From the NCBI GenBank assembly GCA_029287555.1, contig JARFQX010000082.1, positions 1-10,102 on the forward strand: a stretch of 10,102 nt of DNA. Reading direction: 5' to 3'. Shown here piece by piece: positions 5,541-10,102 of this stretch; the first letter of the stretch is position 1, and each line of letters starts with the position of its first letter. The notes under the pieces are model-generated. The model was not told where the DNA came from. It saw nothing but the letters and a program-made list of their open reading frames with translations, and searched no databases. The position numbers and the translations under genes are program-made. Source of the stretch: Rubripirellula sp. GTDB lineage: Bacteria > Planctomycetota > Planctomycetia > Pirellulales > Pirellulaceae.

Positions 5541-6683
5541 ATGGTGAAAGAAGGTGTGAATATTCTGCATGTGTTGAACACGCCGCGCGCGGAGGGGACT
5601 CCCAATCTCGTGCTAGATTGGTTGTCGGTCGGCTCTCAGATGAACCTACGACAATCCGTTGTAGTGTTGAATAGTACACCCACAGACTTGACGGATCGAC
5701 TCCGAGATGCGGCTGAAAGGTATGTTGAACACGACCTGTTCTCGTGCGGAAGGAAGAAGTTCCCTCTTATAAGTCGCGCTGTGTACCGCGCCGCAAGAGA
5801 ATCCGCTGCTGACTTGGTGGTCTGTTGGCCGACAGGCTTTGCAAACTGGGCATGTGTCGGAGCACGATTGGCCGGCGTGAAACGATTGCTCGTCCACTCA
5901 GGAAATCCAGCGACTCGTGGCCTAAGGGCTGATTGGATGGCCAGGTATTGCTTTTGGCCGCTACAGGCGATCAATGCCAGGGTGATATGCTGTTCGGACT
6001 ACGTTCGGGATCAGGTTCGAGCCATCCCACTGATACGCAAGAGTATGTTCCATACCGTCTGGAACTGCGCACGAGTATCCGGGGTTTCCGAACGTGCGGC
6101 TGCAGCGCGGTCAAGCCGCAGAGAGGACTCATTGGCGTCGCGTCCCACCATCATCATGGTGGCAACTTTCGAAGACCACAAGGATCACCCCATTCTAATC
6201 CGGGCACTACCTCATCTGATCGAGGACTATCCGGACTTGCGTCTGATCTTAGTGGGCGACGGGTCTCGTCGCGCCGAGCTTGAGCGACTGGCCCAACAGG
6301 CTGGTGTAGCTCATGCCGTGGACTTCATGGGAACTCGCATGGACGTCCCGGAGCTTCTCGGAGTTGCCGACGCTTTCGTTTTTGCCACAACGCCACGGGA
6401 AGGCCTTGGAACCGTATTGATCGAGGCACTTGCGGCGGGCCTTCCCGTGGTTGCATCTGACGTACCCGCCTGCCGAGAACTGCTTCAGAACGGGGCTCGA
6501 GGATCCCTGGTTCCCGCCAATAACCCGATCGCCCTTGCGGAGGCGGTATCGGCGACGCTGCGTTCTGCCGGAACGAATTCAGGTCAACGAACGAGTGGCC
6601 AGAACTTCGCACGTTCTTTCACCCCTCAAAAGATGATATCTGAGTATCTCAAGCTAGTCGGAATCGAGGTTCCTCATGCTTGA
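5541..6683 (+). CDS. GT4-family glycosyltransferase, 380 aa
   Basis: The N-terminus NILHVLNTPRAEGTPNLVLD (7-26) replaces the usual GGAE loop with PRAEGTP and matches the truncated fragment at 838. Further landmarks are LLVHSGNPATRG (116-127), VICCSDYVRDQV (148-159) and VWNCA (173-177), where most relatives have YNG. The donor domain shows MVATFEDHKDHPILIRA (206-222), LILVGDGSRRAELERL (235-250), VDFMGTRMDV (260-269) and the EX7E motif REGLGTVLIE (E287, E295), followed by AGLPVVASDVPACRELL. It resembles the enzyme at 1035-2186 in the GNPA, ICCS and KDH signatures, so the two are probably paralogues. ATG 5541 has only a partial ribosome site, GGGGA at 5527-5531. Its stop overlaps the polymerase gene by 8 bases. 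Likely cytoplasmic sugar transferase of the repeat-unit pathway; substrate unknown. Confidence 0.93.
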   Translation: MVKEGVNILHVLNTPRAEGTPNLVLDWLSVGSQMNLRQSVVVLNSTPTDLTDRLRDAAERYVEHDLFSCGRKKFPLISRAVYRAARESAADLVVCWPTGFANWACVGARLAGVKRLLVHSGNPATRGLRADWMARYCFWPLQAINARVICCSDYVRDQVRAIPLIRKSMFHTVWNCARVSGVSERAAAARSSRREDSLASRPTIIMVATFEDHKDHPILIRALPHLIEDYPDLRLILVGDGSRRAELERLAQQAGVAHAVDFMGTRMDVPELLGVADAFVFATTPREGLGTVLIEALAAGLPVVASDVPACRELLQNGARGSLVPANNPIALAEAVSATLRSAGTNSGQRTSGQNFARSFTPQKMISEYLKLVGIEVPHA

Positions 6684-8061
6684 GTATGGGGCCGGCATTC
6701 CTCTCGCACTCTTTCTGCCAATTGCAGTCTGTGGTTTCCTCGTCACCGAGGGTCTGCTGAATTGGCGGGAAGCGTGGGCTAAGCCAGCGTTGACGGTTTA
6801 CGGGACGATCTTCATCTGGTATCCGGGCGATTTTCTGATGGCCGGGACGGCGGGCTACCGGATTTTCACGGATGCTGCCATCAACATTGCGTTATTGCAG
6901 GTATCAGCTTGCCTTCTTTTGATACGTTGCTTCATCCCATCAGCTGTCGCGCGGTGCACACGCGGATTGGACGCAACGTCCGCTCCCGTGTCTCTGTCGG
7001 CAGCATGGATGAAAGCGATTTTGATAGCAGCAATTGTCCTGTGGTTCATGTTGCTCGCTGCCGCACTCGCGCGACTTCAGCAGCATCGCAATTTTGACGA
7101 AATGTGGCCAGCAATATTCTGGCCGCCACTCTACCAGCAAAAAGTATCCATGTTCGGTCACTCCGGACGCGGAGCGGGAGCATCGTTTATTTGGGCAGCG
7201 ATGGGCTATATCCAGCGTCTCGACTATGCCGTCTTTGGCGTGATCGCGGTGCTCGGTCGGGGCAAGATCCGCGTCGTCGCTCTATTGATGATGGCACTCT
7301 CATGGCCATACATCTTTTTTGATCGAATGCGTAACGTCATGCTGGCGGTGTTGCTGCCTGGCGTTGCAGCGTTTTGGGTTTCCTCCACACGGCCCATCGT
7401 CGTGAAAATCATAGTCAGCTTGATTCTATTGCTGGTGTTGGATCATTGGTTCAAGGTCGTTCTCGTTTATCGACTTAAAGCCGATATGGGTGCCTTCGTC
7501 TCAGTCCATTCAATGGCCGGGACTCGGCATCACGGGCTCGATATGCTCAAGGAACTGTGTTACATCAACACATTTGTAGACGATGGGACGTACACACCGA
7601 ATTTCGGCCGCCGCTATTTTGCCGAGGCGGTCAACTTTGTGCCTCGGTCACTTTGGCCCGGAAAGCCTGACATTGGGCTCGATTATGCGATTGCGCGCGG
7701 CTTCGGCGCAAACAATCGGCTGGGTGTTCGCGTCACAATCGCAACCGGCCTCATTGGGCAGGGGGTTGCGAATTTCGGGAGAATCGCGGGGACCGTGTGC
7801 GTCGCTGGATTGTGTGCGTGCTGGATCGGCTTTTTGTCACGACTCTGGCTTCAACGACAGTCAGTTTTGCGATTGTTGTTATTCATGCTAGGCCTCGGCA
7901 TCACATTCAACTGCGGGCGTGACATTACGTTGCTCGTGTTGTTTCCCTTCGTGTTCGGTTACATCATCGTTCGCGTCTGGGAACGATACGGAAGGCGACA
8001 TGCACTGCCGGGGCTCGGTGGCAACTCGCATCTCGCACCATTGGAAAACGCGGTCGAATGA
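6676..8061 (+). CDS. Multi-pass membrane protein, probable Wzy-type polysaccharide repeat-unit polymerase
   Basis: A 461-residue hydrophobic protein with roughly ten or eleven predicted membrane segments, including about 8-28, 37-57, 66-88, 112-133, 199-216, 218-236, 241-265, 356-386, 398-415 and 417-434. A large hydrophilic loop (about 267-350) separates the early and late helices and contains YFAEAVNFVPRSLWPGKP (314-331), GLDYAIARGFG (334-344) and, at its end, the TGLIGQGVANFG stretch (357-368). A large extracytoplasmic loop with FVPR-LWPxKP and (V/Y)NFG motifs is the pattern of O-antigen and exopolysaccharide repeat polymerases, which join undecaprenyl-linked repeat units at the outer face of the inner membrane. 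GAGGT at 6666-6670 is 5 bases before ATG 6676. It overlaps the preceding gene by 8 bases and the next by 4. An O-antigen ligase or other glycan membrane protein is the main alternative. Confidence 0.78.
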   Translation: MLEYGAGIPLALFLPIAVCGFLVTEGLLNWREAWAKPALTVYGTIFIWYPGDFLMAGTAGYRIFTDAAINIALLQVSACLLLIRCFIPSAVARCTRGLDATSAPVSLSAAWMKAILIAAIVLWFMLLAAALARLQQHRNFDEMWPAIFWPPLYQQKVSMFGHSGRGAGASFIWAAMGYIQRLDYAVFGVIAVLGRGKIRVVALLMMALSWPYIFFDRMRNVMLAVLLPGVAAFWVSSTRPIVVKIIVSLILLLVLDHWFKVVLVYRLKADMGAFVSVHSMAGTRHHGLDMLKELCYINTFVDDGTYTPNFGRRYFAEAVNFVPRSLWPGKPDIGLDYAIARGFGANNRLGVRVTIATGLIGQGVANFGRIAGTVCVAGLCACWIGFLSRLWLQRQSVLRLLLFMLGLGITFNCGRDITLLVLFPFVFGYIIVRVWERYGRRHALPGLGGNSHLAPLENAVE

Positions 8062-9290
8062 GTCGTGTCTGGATTGCCCACCTGAGCTACGGCCCGATGC
8101 ATGTTGCTCGGCTGGATGCTTGCCAGAACCACGCTTCACATCGATACATCGCTGTCTCTGCGTCTCAGTCGCAAAGGGACTACGGCTGGGAACGTCAGGG
8201 CGACGATCGAATCGTAGCCTTGGAGGCGGAACGAGATTTTGACGATGTTCCTGCCGCAGAATGGAATGCAAGAATCGCGGCACTATGGGAAACCGCTCCG
8301 CCGGATGTTGTCTGTGTGGCCGGGTACTCTCATTCCTCTATGCTCTCGCTGATACGCATCTGCCTCGACCGACGGGTGCCCTGGGTCGTCATGGGAGATA
8401 GCCAACATGTTGATCGCCGACGCTTTGTTTGGAGAGAATACCTGAAGGCGAGGGTTGTCCGGTCAGCTTCATCTGCATTGGTTGCTGGCACTCCCCATGT
8501 CGACTACTTTCATTCACTTGGTGTGAACAGGGATCATATCTTTACAGGATACGACGTTGTCGATAACGCGTACTTCGCTAAGAGAGCGGAGTCTGTGAAG
8601 GACTCGGAGCTTGGGTTTCTGCTCACCTGCAGTCGGTTTCTTCCGAAGAAGAACTTATTTCGGGTTCTTTCAGCGTATCAAGCGTACGTCCAGATGTGTG
8701 AGCAGCGATCCGGCTCGCATTGCCGGGACTTCGTACTACTGGGGGACGGAGAACTCCGTTCGGATTTGATCGGGCATGCAACGCGTCTCGGGCTGCGTGT
8801 TCGTTCCGATACCTGTCTCGAGGAAGTTAGAGATCATGCCAAAGCCGGAGGCAAGCCGACGATCTTTCTGCCGGGTTTTCGCCAGATACATGAACTGTCA
8901 TGGTATTACGCAAACGCGGTAGCACTCGTCCATGCGAGCACGAGAGAACAATGGGGACTTGTGGTAAACGAGGCGATGGCGAGCGGGCTTCCCGTGATCG
9001 TATCGCATCGATGTGGCTGTGCGATGGACCTTGTGCGCGATGACGTCAATGGATGGATCTTTGAACCCCGTGACGTCGATGCACTTGCGGAATGTATGTT
9101 TCGAGTATCGATCATGCCGGATTCGATGCGATCCAAAATGGGGCTTGCAAGTAAAGCGATCATTGAAGAATGGGGCCCCGAGCGGTTCGCTGATGGTATC
9201 GGTCAGGCGGTCGACTGTGCACTTCGTACTGGCCCACGTTCTTCGACGTTTTTAGACCGAGCACTCGTGGCGACTCTACAGCGGCGATGA
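8058..9290 (+). CDS. GT4-family glycosyltransferase, 410 aa (EQWGLVVNEA type)
   Basis: A complete GT-B protein. The N-terminal domain is of an unusual type: WIAHLSYGPMHVARLDAC (5-22) lacks the GG loop, and VCVAGYSHSSMLSLI (85-99) and VVMGDSQHVDRRR (110-122) follow. TGYDVVDNAYF (163-173) is the hinge motif (VVDN-YF). The donor domain has TCSRFLPKKNLFRVLSAY (190-207), FVLLGDGELRSDL (225-237), LPGFRQIHELSWYYANA (271-287) and the EX7E motif REQWGLVVNE (E297, E305), then ASGLPVIVSHRCGCAMDLV and VNGWIFEP. The GFxQxxELxxYYAxA plus EQWGLVVNEAMASG combination marks a recognisable GT4 subgroup found in exopolysaccharide clusters. It starts inside the stop of the polymerase gene (ATGA, 8058-8061), so it is tightly coupled. 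Predicted cytoplasmic or membrane-associated; sugar specificity not deducible. Confidence 0.92.
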   Translation: MSRVWIAHLSYGPMHVARLDACQNHASHRYIAVSASQSQRDYGWERQGDDRIVALEAERDFDDVPAAEWNARIAALWETAPPDVVCVAGYSHSSMLSLIRICLDRRVPWVVMGDSQHVDRRRFVWREYLKARVVRSASSALVAGTPHVDYFHSLGVNRDHIFTGYDVVDNAYFAKRAESVKDSELGFLLTCSRFLPKKNLFRVLSAYQAYVQMCEQRSGSHCRDFVLLGDGELRSDLIGHATRLGLRVRSDTCLEEVRDHAKAGGKPTIFLPGFRQIHELSWYYANAVALVHASTREQWGLVVNEAMASGLPVIVSHRCGCAMDLVRDDVNGWIFEPRDVDALAECMFRVSIMPDSMRSKMGLASKAIIEEWGPERFADGIGQAVDCALRTGPRSSTFLDRALVATLQRR

Positions 9291-10102
9291 AAATCGGGTT
9301 TCTTGTCGATTCGATTTCGCGACGCTCGGGTGGCCTGTACGAAGCAAACCGGCAGCTGGCGAAACAATTAGAGTCCCAGTCCACACAGGTTCAAGTCTTC
9401 GGTGTCCGAGACTCGCATACCGAAATGGATCTGAAAGGGTGGAACGGCGTATCGGTAACGGTTGCTCAGGGGCTTGGCTGGCGTCGATTCGGTTACTCTC
9501 GCGACCTCGCTGGTTTGATCGATGCGTCGATGCCTGACGTACTTCACTCGCATGGATTGTGGACATACTCTTCACATGCGTCGCTTCAGTGGCATCGGCG
9601 CTCAATGCGGCCCTTGGTTATTCATCCTCACGGTATGCTCGACTTTTGGGCCGTCGGTCACGCATCACTGAAGAAGCGGGTTGCCGGATGGATGTTTGAG
9701 TACCGGCATTTGAAGCAAGCTTCATGTATTCGGGCCCTTTGTGAAGCGGAAGCTCAGGCGATTCGGGGCTTTGGGCTTCGAAATCCAGTCGCAATCATTC
9801 CCAACGGAATTCACCTGCCGCGGGAGGAGTCACTCGCTCCTTCCGCGAGCACGAGCGAGGTGAATGAAGAAGTGCTACCGGGAGACGGCGGCAAGCGGAC
9901 TCTGTTGTATCTAGGAAGAATTCACCCGAAGAAAGGGTTGGAGAATGTCTTGAACGTTTGGACGGTGAATCGATGGCACGACCAAGATCTGCGGCGTTCC
10001 AAAGTCTCGGTTCAGCAGGGGGAGTGGCGAGTTGTGTTGGCTGGGTGGGGTGGGCTCTCGCTCGTGAATGCACTGACGCGTTGGGCGAGTGCGCGCGGGA
10101 GT
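9287..10102 (+). CDS. GT4-family glycosyltransferase, N-terminal part (3' end outside window)
   Basis: ATG 9287 overlaps the preceding stop (ATGA, 9287-9290); 272 codons run open to the end of the window. The N-domain starts KIGFLVDSISRRSGGLYEA (2-20), with the SGGLYE loop, followed by DVLHSHGLWTYSS (84-96), PLVIHPHGMLDFWAVGHA (109-126), ALCEAEAQAIRGFGL (150-164) and AIIPNGIHLP (169-178). The donor domain opens with LLYLGRIHPKKGLENVL (206-222) and VVLAGW (249-254). The HPHGMLDxWA and LGRIHPKKGL motifs mark a well-known GT4 subgroup in bacterial glycan clusters. The EX7E motif would lie beyond the window. An acidic, Ser/Ala/Glu-rich linker of about 25 residues (180-204) sits between the domains. 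The role is presumably another sugar addition in the same pathway. Confidence 0.92.
   Translation, partial: MKIGFLVDSISRRSGGLYEANRQLAKQLESQSTQVQVFGVRDSHTEMDLKGWNGVSVTVAQGLGWRRFGYSRDLAGLIDASMPDVLHSHGLWTYSSHASLQWHRRSMRPLVIHPHGMLDFWAVGHASLKKRVAGWMFEYRHLKQASCIRALCEAEAQAIRGFGLRNPVAIIPNGIHLPREESLAPSASTSEVNEEVLPGDGGKRTLLYLGRIHPKKGLENVLNVWTVNRWHDQDLRRSKVSVQQGEWRVVLAGWGGLSLVNALTRWASARGS

Noticed and set aside
7888..8283. 131-codon minus-strand open frame crossing the polymerase/glycosyltransferase junction.
   Set aside because: The translation is low in hydrophobic core pattern and rich in Arg, His and Gln; the + strand genes here are joined by an ATGA overlap and fully explain the sequence.
1..10102. 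A defence, toxin-antitoxin, CRISPR or mobile-element system.
   Set aside because: Every supported gene is a glycan enzyme or membrane polymerase; I found no repeats with regular spacing, transposase motifs, nuclease motifs or tRNA-like sequences.

Overview
The window is a stretch of a large surface or secreted polysaccharide gene cluster. Every credible gene reads on the + strand. It encodes seven GT-B-fold glycosyltransferases of the GT4 type (two cut by the window edges), one short orphan N-terminal piece of an eighth, an FkbM-type SAM-dependent methyltransferase, and one multi-pass membrane protein that looks like a Wzy-type repeat-unit polymerase. By eye the base composition is moderately GC-rich. 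CGA (Arg) and TCG (Ser) are frequent, and TTG/GTG starts occur. Together with the character of the proteins this suggests a Pirellula/Rhodopirellula-like planctomycete, but that is inference and not proven by any marker in the window.

Layout: 1-758, C-terminal two thirds of a GT4 enzyme. 759-837, short spacer with a 9-bp hairpin. 838-1038, truncated GT4 N-terminal domain, joined by an ATGA overlap to the complete GT4 gene at 1035-2186. 2187-2430, the only sizeable non-coding gap, with a perfect TTGACA box inside a GC-rich inverted repeat and a 10-bp direct repeat. 2440-3135, FkbM methyltransferase. 3114-4337, 4324-5523 and 5541-6683, three different GT4 enzymes. 6676-8061, polymerase. 8058-9290, GT4. 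9287 to the end, N-terminal part of another GT4.

From 2440 onward each gene overlaps the next by 4-22 bases or is separated by only 17, so this block is almost certainly one translationally coupled operon. A plausible joint role is assembly of a heteropolysaccharide repeat unit on a lipid carrier in the cytoplasm by successive GT4 enzymes, decoration (O-methylation) by the FkbM protein, and polymerisation outside the membrane by the Wzy-like protein. No priming sugar-phosphate transferase, Wzx flippase, chain-length regulator or export outer-membrane protein is present; if the pathway is Wzx/Wzy-type they must lie outside the window. No RNA genes, insertion sequences, CRISPR arrays or defence genes were seen.
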